Assembly (NCBI GenBank): GCA_030448005.1
Contig: JAUJNT010000002.1
Location: 486,729 to 524,103, forward strand
DNA: 37,375 nt
Direction: 5' to 3'
Source of the DNA: Thermoleophilaceae bacterium
GTDB taxonomy: Bacteria; Actinomycetota; Thermoleophilia; Solirubrobacterales; Thermoleophilaceae
The position numbers were made by a program, and so were the translations under genes. Below, piece by piece: positions 13,431 to 22,423 of this stretch. Position 1 is the first letter of the stretch. Every line of letters begins with the position of its first letter. The notes beneath the pieces were generated by a model. It saw only the letters and a program-made list of their open reading frames with translations, did no database searches and was not told the DNA's origin.

Positions 13431-14030
13431 CTGTTCGCAGCACCCGTCAACCGCCTGATCACCGAGCTCGCTCGGCTGCCCGGGATCGGCCAGCGCACCG
13501 CCCAGCGGCTGGCCTTCCACATCCTGCGCGTCTCCGACGAGCAGGCGCTGGCGCTCGCGGACGCGATCCGCGAGGTCAAGGCCACCGTCGGGCAGTGCGA
13601 GCTCTGCTTCAACCTGGCCACGGAGGCCACCTGCAGGATCTGCCAGGACCAGCGTCGGGAGACCGGAGTGATCTGCGTGGTGGAGGAGCCGAGCGACGTC
13701 ATCCCGATCGAGCGCACCAACGAGTTCGGCGGCCGCTACCACGTGCTTGGCGGCGCGCTCTCGCCGATCGACGGCGTGGACCCGGAGGACCTGCACATCG
13801 ATGAGCTGCTCAAGCGCGCCTCCTCGAACGGCGTGCGGGAGGTGGTGGTTGCCACCAACGCGACCACTACGGGAGAGGCCACGGCGCTCTACATCGCGGA
13901 CGCCCTGCGCGACCGGGCACCCCGCGTCACGGTGACCCGGCTCGCAAGCGGCCTGCCGGTGGGATCGGACCTCGAGTACGCCGACGAGATCACCCTAGGG
14001 CGAGCCCTGCGGGCCCGGCGCGAGTTGTAG
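13431..14030 (+). CDS. recR: recombination mediator RecR, non-standard start
   Basis: RecR works with RecF/RecO to load RecA on gapped DNA. Residues 1-199 (counted from CTG 13431) show the helix-hairpin-helix LARLPGIGQRTAQRLAFH, the four-Cys zinc finger CELC...CRIC, and the Toprim domain VICVVEEPSDVIPIERT with YHVLGGALSPIDGVDPEDL. The conserved N-terminus begins LFAAPVNRLI straight after the ybaB stop at 13421. There is no ATG, GTG or TTG between that stop and the conserved region; the first in-frame ATC or CTG would have to serve. CTG 13431 gives the family's usual length of about 200. Alternatives are read-through of the ybaB TAG, which is in frame, or a sequence error. Confidence 0.85.
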   Translation: MFAAPVNRLITELARLPGIGQRTAQRLAFHILRVSDEQALALADAIREVKATVGQCELCFNLATEATCRICQDQRRETGVICVVEEPSDVIPIERTNEFGGRYHVLGGALSPIDGVDPEDLHIDELLKRASSNGVREVVVATNATTTGEATALYIADALRDRAPRVTVTRLASGLPVGSDLEYADEITLGRALRARREL

Positions 14031-14043
14031 CCAGGTCAGGGCC

Positions 14044-15282
14044 TCAGCGGATCAGGCCATAGTCGCGCTTGACGGTGAGGATCCGCAGGAGCGCGTCGTC
14101 GAGGCGCTTGCCCTCGACCTCTCCCTTGCGCACCGCCCGCAGCACCGCCACGTAGGCGGCCTGCTGGTCGCCGGCGGGGCCTGAGATGTAGAGCATGTCC
14201 GCACCCGCGTTGACCGCCTCCACCGCGGCGTCCGGCACCGATCCGAGTGCTGTGATCGGCGGGTCCGCGAGGTCATCCGTGATGGCGATCCCCTTGAACC
14301 CCAGCTCGCGCTTGAGCAGGCCCGTGGCCACGTTCTCCGAGAGGGAGCCGGGCGTCACGAAGTCGTCCGCCGCGTAGAGGCCGTGGCTAAGCAGGACTCC
14401 CGGTGCTCCGGCGTCGATGGCGGCCTTGAACGGCACCAGGTCCCGCTTGCGCAGCTCGGCCAGCGACTGGCCCACGTTGGCGGGGCCCTCCTCGGTGGAC
14501 TGCGACGCGGAGCCCAGCCCGGGAAAGTGCTTGACCGCGGCGAACAGGCGCTTGCGGCGGTAGGCTCCGACGACGCCACGAGCGTAGTCGGCCACCTTCG
14601 CCGGCTCGTCGGAGTAGGCGCGCGGACCCACGGCCGGGTCCTCGGCCAGGCCCACGTCGATCACCGGAGCGAGGACCCCGCTGATGCCGAGCGGCTTGAG
14701 AGTGGCGCCGGCCTCCTCTGCTTCCTTCACCGCCGCCGCGACCGACGGCAGGTCGGAGGCCGCGCTGGCCGGTGGCAGGTCGGGGAAGACGTTGAAGGCC
14801 CCGCCCTCCTGCGAGGCAAGCACCCACGGCGGCACGTGCTTCTCCTGCTTGGCGATTACGGTGGCCTCGCCGGCCAGCGAGCCCAGCTGCTGGGGGTCGC
14901 TGTAGTTGGCGGCGTCGATCACCACTCCGCCGAGGTCTAGTCGGCGCAGCTGGCGAAAGACCGCGGCGTTCAGGTCCTTGCCCTGAAAGCCGAACAGGAA
15001 CAGCTGCGCCACCTTTCGCTCCGCGGGCAGGCGCTTGATGAGATCGGAGACGCTGCGGGGCACGCCGCCACCGGCCGCGCGCCGGCGCCCCGGAGGAGGG
15101 GGGATGAGGCGGGTGAGGAACGAGGTGCGGCGCTCGGCTGTGCGCTGAGCACCGGCCTCCGGCACGGGGGGACCGTCGTCGTCGCCGCCTCGCGAAATCA
15201 GCAGGACCACCACGGCCAGCAGAACCACCACGCCGATCGCCACAGCGCGCCATGGCAGCTCATCTGGCAGGCGGTCCCGCAT
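14044..15282 (-). CDS. GH3-family (NagZ-like) membrane-anchored protein
   Basis: This 412-residue protein has one N-terminal membrane helix (about 13-30), a Gly/Asp/Pro linker, and a TIM-barrel domain of glycoside hydrolase family 3 (about 75-410). Family signatures are KHFPG, ITDDLADPP (second Asp region as candidate nucleophile) and AVEAVNAGADMLYIS. Two active-site features of true NagZ look altered: the substrate loop DQEGG...R is SQEGGAFNVFPDL, and the loop after KHFPG lacks the D-S-H acid/base dyad (SASQSTEEG). It may have another sugar specificity or no hydrolase activity. ATG 15282 is chosen so the protein starts just before its membrane helix. It is divergent from lysC. Confidence 0.75.
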   Translation of the reverse strand: MRDRLPDELPWRAVAIGVVVLLAVVVLLISRGGDDDGPPVPEAGAQRTAERRTSFLTRLIPPPPGRRRAAGGGVPRSVSDLIKRLPAERKVAQLFLFGFQGKDLNAAVFRQLRRLDLGGVVIDAANYSDPQQLGSLAGEATVIAKQEKHVPPWVLASQEGGAFNVFPDLPPASAASDLPSVAAAVKEAEEAGATLKPLGISGVLAPVIDVGLAEDPAVGPRAYSDEPAKVADYARGVVGAYRRKRLFAAVKHFPGLGSASQSTEEGPANVGQSLAELRKRDLVPFKAAIDAGAPGVLLSHGLYAADDFVTPGSLSENVATGLLKRELGFKGIAITDDLADPPITALGSVPDAAVEAVNAGADMLYISGPAGDQQAAYVAVLRAVRKGEVEGKRLDDALLRILTVKRDYGLIR

Positions 15283-15308
15283 CGGGTGAACGCTAACCTG
15301 CGCGGCCC

Positions 15309-16655
15309 GTGAACAGCGCACCGCCCGTCGAGTTCGAGACCGTAGTGATGAAGTTCGGGGGCACTTCGGTAGCGGACGCCGAGGGGATCAAGCGCGCCGC
15401 CGGGCGCATCGTCCAGGCCGCCGAGGCGGGCAGCCGGGTGGTGGCGGTGCTGTCGGCCCGCGGGAAGACGACCGATGATCTGATGGCAATGGCCCACGAG
15501 GTCTCCCTGCGCCCGCACCCGCGCGAGATGGACATGCTGCTCTCGACCGGCGAGCGCATCTCATGCGCGCTGGCGGCGATGGTGATCAACGACCTGGGCC
15601 ACGAGGCGATCTCCCTCACCGGCTCACAGGCGGGCATCGTGACCGACACCTCGCACACCAAGGCGCGCATCCTCGACGTCCGCGCCGACCGGATCCGCTC
15701 CGCCCTCGACGGAGGGAAGATCGTGCTCGTGGCGGGCTTTCAGGGCGTGTCCACCACGGCCGACGTGACCACGCTCGGCCGCGGTGGGTCGGACACCACC
15801 GCCGTGGCGCTGGCCGCCGCGCTCGCCGCCGACGTCTGTGAGATCTACACGGACGTCGCCGGAGTCTTCAGCGCGGACCCGAGGATCGTGCCCGACGCCC
15901 GCATGCTGGCGGTGGTCTCCTTCGAGGAGATGCTCGAGATGTCGGCATCCGGCGCGGGCGTCCTGCAGTTGCGCGCTGTCGAGTACGCGCGCAACAACGG
16001 CATCCCGATCCACTGTCGTTCGAGCTTCGACGATGGACCCGGTACCTTCGTCGTGGACGAGCACACCACCATGGAAAGACCACTTGTCACAGCCGTGACC
16101 CACTCGATCGATGAGGCGCGGGTGACCCTCACCGGCCTCCCGGACCGGCCCGGCATCGCGGGTCGGGTGCTCACCGTACTAGCGGCCGCCATGGTGAACG
16201 TGGACATGATCATCCAGAACGAGCCGCAGTCCGAAGATCATCGCGCCGACATGTCGGTCACCGTGCCGCGCGCCGACCTGCTGGCGGCCACGGAGGCTCT
16301 TACGCCGCTGAAAGCGGAGCTGGGAGTAGGCGAGATCGCCACCGACGAGGCGATGGGCAAGGTGTCGCTCGTCGGGGCGGGGATGCGAAGCCACCCCGGC
16401 GTGGCGGCCAAGGCGCTGACGGTGCTGGGGGACGCCGGAGTGAACATCGAGATGATCTCCACCTCGCCGATCAAGATCTCCTGCGTGATTCGCGAGGAGC
16501 ACGTCAAGGATGCGGTGCGCGAGCTGCACACTGCCTTCGGTCTCGGCAAGGGAGCGGTTCGGCACGAGGACGTGGCCGGCGATCACCGGCCGATCATCGA
16601 GCCCGAGGGGGGCGACGAGCCCGGCGAGGAGGACGACCCGGGTGAGGCCCCATGA
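15309..16655 (+). CDS. lysC: aspartate kinase
   Basis: This 448-residue enzyme phosphorylates aspartate, the first step to lysine, threonine, methionine and diaminopimelate. The kinase domain (about 10-250) opens with VVMKFGGTSVADAEG and contains LSTGERISCALAA and FQGVSTTADVTTLGRGGSDT. Two C-terminal ACT domains (about 270-420) carry TGLPDRPGIAGRVLTVLA and the second, regulatory copy; they imply feedback inhibition, normally by lysine and/or threonine. A start at GTG 15309 is used; ATG 15348 would cut into the conserved first strand. The acidic tail overlaps the start of asd by an ATGA, so the two are translationally coupled. Confidence 0.95.
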   Translation: MNSAPPVEFETVVMKFGGTSVADAEGIKRAAGRIVQAAEAGSRVVAVLSARGKTTDDLMAMAHEVSLRPHPREMDMLLSTGERISCALAAMVINDLGHEAISLTGSQAGIVTDTSHTKARILDVRADRIRSALDGGKIVLVAGFQGVSTTADVTTLGRGGSDTTAVALAAALAADVCEIYTDVAGVFSADPRIVPDARMLAVVSFEEMLEMSASGAGVLQLRAVEYARNNGIPIHCRSSFDDGPGTFVVDEHTTMERPLVTAVTHSIDEARVTLTGLPDRPGIAGRVLTVLAAAMVNVDMIIQNEPQSEDHRADMSVTVPRADLLAATEALTPLKAELGVGEIATDEAMGKVSLVGAGMRSHPGVAAKALTVLGDAGVNIEMISTSPIKISCVIREEHVKDAVRELHTAFGLGKGAVRHEDVAGDHRPIIEPEGGDEPGEEDDPGEAP

Positions 16656-17683
16656 TGCGCGTTGCCGTGGTAGGTGCCACGGGCGCCGTGGGCTCGACGA
16701 TCCTCAGGGTGATGCGCGAGCGCAGCTTTCCCGCCGGCGAGATCGTGCCGTTCGCCTCCGAGCGCTCCGCGGGGCGCAAGATCCACTTCGGCGATGATCG
16801 CCTCGAGGTGGTCGCGCTCTCAGACGAGGCGATCAAGGGCTTCGACGTGGCGCTCTTCTCCGCCGGCTCGGGCGTGAGCGAGGAGTGGGCCCCCCGGTTT
16901 GCCGAGGCGGGCGCCGTGGTGGTGGACAACTCCTCCTTCTGGCGGATGCACGAGGCGGTGCCCCTCGTGGTGTCGGAGGTCAATCCCGAGGCGCTCGACG
17001 GGCACCGCGGGCTCGTGGCCAACCCCAACTGCTCGACGATGCAGATGGTGGTGGCGCTCAAGCCCATCCTCGACGTCGCGGGGATCGAGCGGCTGGTGGT
17101 GTCCACCTACCAGTCTGTGTCCGGGACAGGCCAGCGTGCCGTCGAGGAACTGCACGACCAGGCGCTCGCGGTGCTCGAGGCCAAGGAACTGCCGCCACCG
17201 GTGGTCTACCCGCACCAGATCGCGTTCAACGCCGTGCCGCAGGTGGAGAGCTTCAAGGAGAGCGACGACTACACCACCGAGGAGCGCAAGATGATGGCCG
17301 AGACCCGCAAGATACTCGCCACCGACGCGATCGGCATCTCGACCACCTGCGTGCGGATTCCCGTCTACACGGGGCACTCCGAGTCGATCAACGTGCAGAC
17401 CCGCGACGAGCTCTCACCGGAAGAGTGCCGTGAGCTGCTTGCCTCGGCACCCGGCGTCATCGTCATCGACGATCCGGCGAGCGGCCTCTACCCGCTCGCG
17501 ATCGACGCCGCGGGCCAGGACGCGGTGCTCGTCGGCCGCGTCCGGCGGGACCCTTCACACGAGCGCTGCCTCAACCTCTGGGTGGTAGGCGACAATCTCC
17601 GCAAGGGGGCCGCCACCAACGCGGTCCAGCTGGCCGAGCTGCTGAACGTGCGCGGCCTGCTCCGCTCCGCGGGGACCGGGTAG
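16652..17683 (+). CDS. asd: aspartate-semialdehyde dehydrogenase
   Basis: This 343-residue enzyme reduces aspartyl phosphate to the semialdehyde, the step after LysC. It has the NADP-binding start MRVAVVGATGAVGSTILRVM, the catalytic cysteine in NPNCSTMQM (C127 from the first ATG), YQSVSGTGQRAV in the catalytic domain and the substrate loop VRIPVYTGHSESI. Two adjacent ATG codons (16652 and 16655) can start it; the first overlaps the lysC stop. The length is normal for the family. Confidence 0.96.
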   Translation: MMRVAVVGATGAVGSTILRVMRERSFPAGEIVPFASERSAGRKIHFGDDRLEVVALSDEAIKGFDVALFSAGSGVSEEWAPRFAEAGAVVVDNSSFWRMHEAVPLVVSEVNPEALDGHRGLVANPNCSTMQMVVALKPILDVAGIERLVVSTYQSVSGTGQRAVEELHDQALAVLEAKELPPPVVYPHQIAFNAVPQVESFKESDDYTTEERKMMAETRKILATDAIGISTTCVRIPVYTGHSESINVQTRDELSPEECRELLASAPGVIVIDDPASGLYPLAIDAAGQDAVLVGRVRRDPSHERCLNLWVVGDNLRKGAATNAVQLAELLNVRGLLRSAGTG

Positions 17684-17692
17684 GCTCGGGCC

Positions 17693-18328
17693 CTAGTCGC
17701 GCGCCTCCGCAAGCGCCGCTGCCCCGGCCAGCCGCGCGAGGTCCCGGCGCGAGGAGACACCCAGCTTGCGATAGATGTTGCGCGCGTGCGTGCGCACCGT
17801 CTCAAGGCCGATCGACAGTGCCTGGGCGATCTGTGCGTTCGTCGCCCCTTCCTGGAGCAGCTCGAGCACATCCGCCTCCCGCGGGGTCAGGAGGTCCGAG
17901 CCCTCGAGCTGGGATCCGTCCAAGCTTCCGCCCCCCGCCGCCGAGCGGGGCAGCACGTGCATCCCGCGCGAGGCCAGGTGGACCGCGTTCACCACGTCGC
18001 GGCCCTGGGTCTCCTTGGAGAGGCAGGCCGTCGCTCCGAACGACAGCATCTGGTTGCACTCGGCCGCCGTGGGGCGATTGGCCAGCACCACGAGTCGAGT
18101 CTCGGGAAAGCTCTGGTGAAGCTGAAAGACCTGCGCCGGACTGGTCAGCGATCCGAAGTTGAGCACTGCCACGGCGGGCCGGTGATCCCCGATCGCCGCC
18201 TCGATGCCCGACGGCGGTATGCCGTTGGCCACCAGCTCGAGGTGTGGATCTTCCTCCAGCAGGTGCGTGAGGCCAATGGCCACGAGATCCTCGAACTTCG
18301 ACATCACCACGGTGACGGGAGAAGCCAC
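17693..18328 (-). CDS. LuxR/NarL-type regulator with a degenerate receiver
   Basis: This 211-residue protein has an N-terminal receiver-like domain (about 1-120) and a C-terminal LuxR-type HTH (about 145-205: LTPREADVLELLQEGATNAQ, then TVRTHARNIYRKLGVSSRRD). The receiver has lost its phosphorylation chemistry. The usual acidic pair after strand 1 is replaced (VVMSKFEDL), and the phospho-acceptor Asp position reads N57 in AVLNFGSL. K104 or a nearby Lys (CLSKET) remains. It is probably not controlled by a kinase but by a ligand, a partner or its own level. No sensor kinase gene is nearby. It is convergent with asd. Confidence 0.8.
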   Translation of the reverse strand: MASPVTVVMSKFEDLVAIGLTHLLEEDPHLELVANGIPPSGIEAAIGDHRPAVAVLNFGSLTSPAQVFQLHQSFPETRLVVLANRPTAAECNQMLSFGATACLSKETQGRDVVNAVHLASRGMHVLPRSAAGGGSLDGSQLEGSDLLTPREADVLELLQEGATNAQIAQALSIGLETVRTHARNIYRKLGVSSRRDLARLAGAAALAEARD

Positions 18329-18628
18329 TGCGCCAGTCTACGGGTGAGAGATGGGGGAGGCAAACCCCAGCCGTTCTACCCCTATGCCTCCCCCCAAGAT
18401 CACTCTACGTAGGGTATGTCGGACGGGTCGAGCTTACGGCACCATTCCGGGCGCGGCGAAGATTTGGAAGGGCGGGTGGGGTACGCCACACCGGAGGAAA
18501 CCCGCCGGCCACTGGCCGGTTTCTCTCTTTTCCGGGCCCGCCCGAGCTGGGCGGCCGGCCCGTCGCGCTGGGCGGCCGGCCCGTGGCGCTGGGCGGCCGG
18601 CCTCGCTGCTGGGTGGCCGGCGTCGCTG
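18329..18628. other. intergenic region with terminator and tandem repeat
   Basis: No gene is seen between the regulator start and the hdrB-like stop. The region holds an AT-containing part around 18400-18420, a hairpin with T-rich tail (18505-18531) and a GC-rich minisatellite (18546-18640). Confidence 0.6.
18505..18531 (+). terminator. hairpin with T-rich tail
   Basis: CCGGCC-ACT-GGCCGG is followed by TTTCTCTCTTTT on the plus strand, while AAACC/GGGTTT can extend it imperfectly for minus-strand transcripts. The sdh operon reads into it from the minus side, so it may act there too, but the T-rich side points to the plus strand. Confidence 0.45.
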
Positions 18629-18640
18629 CTAGGCGGCCGC
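18546..18640. repeat. GC-rich minisatellite of about 20-bp units
   Basis: About five imperfect copies of GCTGGGCGGCCGGCCCGTSG stand in tandem. The last copy contains the stop codon of the hdrB-like gene and encodes its final LAAA residues, so the repeat has grown from, or into, the end of that gene. Confidence 0.8.
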
Positions 18641-19531
18641 CAGCTCGGCGACCTTGCGCTGGACGTCGCTCGTCTTCACGACGTGCTTGTCCATCCCGAG
18701 CTCCTTGGGCTCGAAGCCCAGCGCCAGGCCGACCATCTGCGGGAGGTGCAGCACCGGCACGTCCAGGTCTCGCTCCACGAACTTGGCGGCGTCCGGCTGC
18801 TGCATGTCCAGGTTGAGATGGCAGAGCGGGCAGGGCGTGACAAGGCAGTCGGCGCCCGCGTCGAGGGCGTCGGCGAGGTGCCGGCCCGCCTGTCGCAGCG
18901 AGGTGGCCCGGTTCATCGTGATCACGGGGAACCCGCAGCACTTGTGGCTTCCCGCGTACTCGACCGATTCCGCCCCCAGGATCTCGATCACGAAGTCGAG
19001 GTACTTGTCGCGGTTGGGATGACCTTCGTAGCCGAGCCGCTTGGTGGGGCGCACGATGTAGCAGCCGTAGAAGGGGGCGATCCGCAGCCCCTCGAGCGGG
19101 CGCACCACCTTCTCGCTCAGCTTGTCGAGTCCGATCTCCTCCACGAGCAGCCAGAGGAAGTTCTTGTTCCACCACTCGCCGTCGCGCTCGTAGGAGAGCC
19201 CCTCCTCCGAGAGGTGGGAGTTCACGTGCTCGCGGTACCCGGAGTCGGCATCGAGGCGCTCCTGGCACTCGGACTGCGCTCCTTGGCAGGTCGAGCAGAT
19301 GTTCATCATCCCGGCCGCGCCGTCGACCTTCTGCGCGAGTGCGAAGGTGCGCGCATTGAGGGTGTCCGCCATCTCCTGGTTGTGCTCTGCGATAACACCG
19401 GCGCCGCAGCAGTTCGCGCGGTCGAGCTCGACCAGCTCGAGGCCGAGCTTTGGCGCCACGAGATGCATTGAGCCGTGCAGCTCCGGGGTGAAGCCGCGGG
19501 AGACGCAGCCGGGCCAGTACGCCAGTTTCAC
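18629..19531 (-). CDS. HdrB/SdhE-like CCG-domain subunit of succinate dehydrogenase
   Basis: This 300-residue protein has two CCG (Cys-rich) domains: C9 ... CCGAGV ... CSTCQG in the first half, and YGCYIVRP ... HKCCGFPV ... [11 protein letters not shown] in the second. Such CX(n)CCG-type modules bind an unusual [4Fe-4S] cluster in HdrB and act as the soluble or peripheral third subunit in class E succinate:quinone oxidoreductases. It overlaps the sdhB stop by 4 nt, so it is translationally coupled to sdhB. No membrane helix is seen; it probably sits at the membrane face and passes electrons to quinone. The name sdhE is also used for an unrelated flavinylation factor, so no symbol is given. 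Confidence 0.85.
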   Translation of the reverse strand: MKLAYWPGCVSRGFTPELHGSMHLVAPKLGLELVELDRANCCGAGVIAEHNQEMADTLNARTFALAQKVDGAAGMMNICSTCQGAQSECQERLDADSGYREHVNSHLSEEGLSYERDGEWWNKNFLWLLVEEIGLDKLSEKVVRPLEGLRIAPFYGCYIVRPTKRLGYEGHPNRDKYLDFVIEILGAESVEYAGSHKCCGFPVITMNRATSLRQAGRHLADALDAGADCLVTPCPLCHLNLDMQQPDAAKFVERDLDVPVLHLPQMVGLALGFEPKELGMDKHVVKTSDVQRKVAELAAA

Positions 19532-20622
19532 AGTTCCTGACTCCCTTCGGCCATGGCCCCCTGCTCCTCGCCGGAGTTATCGCCGACGATGTAGAGGTTG
19601 AGCTCGAGGCGCGGTTTGGACTCGATGGTGTGCATGACCTTGCGGACCCGGGCCTGATCCGGCAGCTTCGGGTGGACGATGACCTTCTTCGGGGTGACCT
19701 TGCCGGATCTCAGCCCTCGCAGAGCCGTCGGTAGCGTCTCGGCCAGCTGCTTCACCGCAGAGGGCTTGACCTGTCCCTTGACGAACGAGCCCTCGCCGAA
19801 CGAGCGTGGCAGGACCTGCGCCTCGTGCAGTGTGCCCCACCGCTCGATGATGTTCACGAAGCCGCGCTCGTGTCCGTAGCCGTTGTTCGAGTCCTTGATC
19901 TCGAAGTCCCCGGTGGCACGGCGGCGAAGCCGCATGATCTGGCTCATCGGCGCCACGTCCTTGGGGCAGACCTCGATGCAAGCGAAGCAGTGGGTGCAGT
20001 CATAGATCCCGTGGGGATCCTCGGCCAGATCACGCAGGCGCTCTTCGGTCTGTCCGTCTCTCGGGTCGCCGACGAAGCGGTAGGCCTTGGCGAGCGCCGC
20101 GGGACCGACGAACTGCGGGTCGACCTCGAGCGAGAGGCATGCGCTCACGCAGACCCCGCACTGGATGCAGGCCATGGACTGGGTGACGTCGATCATCGCC
20201 TCCGCCGGCACGGTGTACTCCCGCTCCGGCGGCTCGCCCGCCGGCAGGAGCCACGGGACCACGCGCATGATCTTCTTCCAGTGGACGGCGTCCATGTCCA
20301 CGATGAGGTCCTTGAGCACGGGCATGTTGCCCATCGGCTCGACCACGATCGGCTTCCCCGGCCCCGCCCTCCTCGCGGCGTCGGAGATGCGTGTGTTGCA
20401 GGCAAGGGCGCTCTTGCCGTTGATGCGCACGCCGCAGGAGCCGCAGATCGCAGCACGGCAGGAGCAGCGGATCGCAAGCGAGGCGTCCTCGCGGTCCTTG
20501 ATCTGGAGGATGCCGTCGAGCACGGAGCGCTCGGGAGGGAGATCGACCGGGTACTCGTGCCAGAACGCCGGCTCCCCCGACTCGGGGTCGTAGCGTCGGA
20601 TCTTCAGAGTGAAGTCACTCAT
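19528..20622 (-). CDS. sdhB: succinate dehydrogenase/fumarate reductase iron-sulfur subunit
   Basis: This 364-residue protein carries electrons from the flavoprotein to the quinone-side subunit. The N-terminal ferredoxin domain has the [2Fe-2S] cysteines in [19 protein letters not shown] and a later C. The C-terminal domain has two Cys sets, [11 protein letters not shown] and [12 protein letters not shown], for the [4Fe-4S] and [3Fe-4S] centres. The tail after about residue 240 is longer than in ordinary SdhB (about 240-260) and ends acidic and hydrophilic; this may dock the HdrB-like partner. Its start lies about 10 nt after sdhA. Confidence 0.92.
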   Translation of the reverse strand: MSDFTLKIRRYDPESGEPAFWHEYPVDLPPERSVLDGILQIKDREDASLAIRCSCRAAICGSCGVRINGKSALACNTRISDAARRAGPGKPIVVEPMGNMPVLKDLIVDMDAVHWKKIMRVVPWLLPAGEPPEREYTVPAEAMIDVTQSMACIQCGVCVSACLSLEVDPQFVGPAALAKAYRFVGDPRDGQTEERLRDLAEDPHGIYDCTHCFACIEVCPKDVAPMSQIMRLRRRATGDFEIKDSNNGYGHERGFVNIIERWGTLHEAQVLPRSFGEGSFVKGQVKPSAVKQLAETLPTALRGLRSGKVTPKKVIVHPKLPDQARVRKVMHTIESKPRLELNLYIVGDNSGEEQGAMAEGSQEL

Positions 20623-20631
20623 GGGTCGCCA

Positions 20632-22314
20632 TCAGTATTTCCTCTCCTCGGGCTGCCATTGGGTCATGGTGACCTCCGAGAAGCTCACGGCCGGCACGTC
20701 CCCGTTGGCGGTCAGGTTGATGTGCTTGAGCCACTCGCCGTCGTTGCGCTCGGGGAAGTCCGTGCGGAACTGAGCGCCCCGGCTCTCCCTGCGCTCGAGC
20801 GCCCCAACCAGGGTGCACTCCGCGTTGTCGAGCATGAACTGCAGCTCGAGCACGCCGAGCACGTCCTGGTTGAACACCGAGCCCTTGTCGTCCACCGCCA
20901 CCGTCGTCACCTCTTCCTGGAGGCGCTTGATCACCTCGAGCGCCCCCTGCAACCGGCCTTCGTCGCGGAAGACCGAGCAGTCCTTGTCCATGACAGCTCC
21001 CATCTCGGCCTTCAGCTCCGACACCCGGCGACCGCTGCGCTCGCGCGAGACGATGGAGTCGATCATCTCACGCTCGGCCGCCAGTTCCGCCTTGGCCGGC
21101 TCGGGGACCGGCAGCCCCCTGCCCGAGGCCGCGGCGTGCTGGCCGGAGCGCCGGCCGAAGATCAGCGTGTCGAGCAGCGAGTTCGCGCCCAGTCGGTTGC
21201 CGCCGTGCACCGAGATGCAGGCGCACTCGCCGGCGGCGTAGAGGCCCGGCACGCCGGTCTGCCCGTTGATGTCGGTCTTGACCCCTCCCATCACGTAGTG
21301 GTTGCCGGGCTTGATGTGGATCGGCTCACGTGTGATGTCCACCCCGGCGAAGTCGCGGCCCACGTTGACGATCTCGCGCAGCGCCTCATGGATGCGCTTG
21401 CGGGGCACGACCGTGATGTCGAGCGCCACCGTGCCGTCGGGGAAGCCGCGTCCCTCGTCGATCTCGGTCTGCTCGGCGCGCGAGACCACGTCCCGTGACG
21501 CCAGCTCCATCTTGTTCGGCGCGTACTTCTCCATGAAGCGCTCGCCCTGGGCGTTGTAGAGGTGAGCGCCCTCGCCGCGCGCGCCCTCCGTGATGAGAAG
21601 GCCGAGTCCCGCGAGCGTCGTGGGGTGGTACTGCACCATCTCCATGTCCATCAACGGAGCGCCGGCGCGGTAGGCCATCGCGATGCCGTCCCCGGTACAG
21701 ATCAGCGCGTTGGTAGTGGGGCTGAAGAGCTGGCCGTTGCCTCCGGTCGCCACTATCACGGCCCTCGCGGAGAAGAGCTCGAGCGACCCGTCGCGGATGT
21801 TGCGCGTAACCGCCCCGGCGATGCGCCCTGCGTCGTCCTTGACGAGCGCGGTGGTGAACCACTCCTCGAAGCGCTCGACCTCCTCGTGCTTCATCAGCTG
21901 CTCGTAGAGCACGTGGAGGATGGCCTGTCCCGTGATGTCGGCCACGTAGTAGGTGCGCGCGGCGGAGGCGCCGCCGAAGGCGCGGGTGCCGAGCTGTCCC
22001 TCCTCGTTGCGATGGAAGGTCACCCCGAGATGCTCGAGGTGGAGGATCTCCTCGGGCGCCTCGCGACACATGATCTCGATGGCGTCCTGGTCTCCGAGGA
22101 AGTCCGAGCCCTTCACGGTGTCGTAGGCGTGGGACTCCCACGAGTCCTCTGGCTGAAGCGCCGCGTTTATGCCCCCCTGCGCGGCGTTGGAGTGCGAGCG
22201 CACGGGGTGGACCTTGGAGATGATGCCCACGGATGCTCCCGCCTCTGCGGCGGCGAGGGCTGCGCGCTGGCCGGCGAGGCCGGCTCCTATGACGAGGACA
22301 TCGTGTCTGGGCAA
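20632..22314 (-). CDS. sdhA: succinate dehydrogenase/fumarate reductase flavoprotein subunit
   Basis: This 560-residue FAD enzyme oxidises succinate to fumarate. It opens with the dinucleotide fold [20 protein letters not shown], followed by [19 protein letters not shown], which contains the histidine for covalent FAD (SHSNAAQGG). Further signatures are [29 protein letters not shown] and [20 protein letters not shown]. The start is TTG 22314, since no ATG precedes the fold in frame. It is the first gene of sdhA-sdhB-hdrB-like. No membrane cytochrome b subunit (SdhC/D) is encoded, consistent with the class E arrangement. Confidence 0.94.
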   Translation of the reverse strand: MPRHDVLVIGAGLAGQRAALAAAEAGASVGIISKVHPVRSHSNAAQGGINAALQPEDSWESHAYDTVKGSDFLGDQDAIEIMCREAPEEILHLEHLGVTFHRNEEGQLGTRAFGGASAARTYYVADITGQAILHVLYEQLMKHEEVERFEEWFTTALVKDDAGRIAGAVTRNIRDGSLELFSARAVIVATGGNGQLFSPTTNALICTGDGIAMAYRAGAPLMDMEMVQYHPTTLAGLGLLITEGARGEGAHLYNAQGERFMEKYAPNKMELASRDVVSRAEQTEIDEGRGFPDGTVALDITVVPRKRIHEALREIVNVGRDFAGVDITREPIHIKPGNHYVMGGVKTDINGQTGVPGLYAAGECACISVHGGNRLGANSLLDTLIFGRRSGQHAAASGRGLPVPEPAKAELAAEREMIDSIVSRERSGRRVSELKAEMGAVMDKDCSVFRDEGRLQGALEVIKRLQEEVTTVAVDDKGSVFNQDVLGVLELQFMLDNAECTLVGALERRESRGAQFRTDFPERNDGEWLKHINLTANGDVPAVSFSEVTMTQWQPEERKY

Positions 22315-22423
22315 GGTCTGCTCTCGTGCTGGCCCAGTCCCAGCCTGCCGGGCTAGGCGGGATGGTTGGGTCGGGCGCGGCGATTCTATGCGAACCCTCC
22401 GGTCCGCCGGGCGCGGCTCCCTC

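Noticed and set aside
11076-13796. 906-codon minus-strand open frame opposite dnaX-ybaB-recR
   Set aside because: It is antisense to three well-recognised genes and has the Leu/Val/Gly/His-rich bias of a GC-rich shadow frame; no domain is recognisable.
19825-21498. 557-codon plus-strand frame opposite sdhA/sdhB
   Set aside because: It is a shadow of sdhA and sdhB, whose cofactor motifs are unmistakable on the minus strand.
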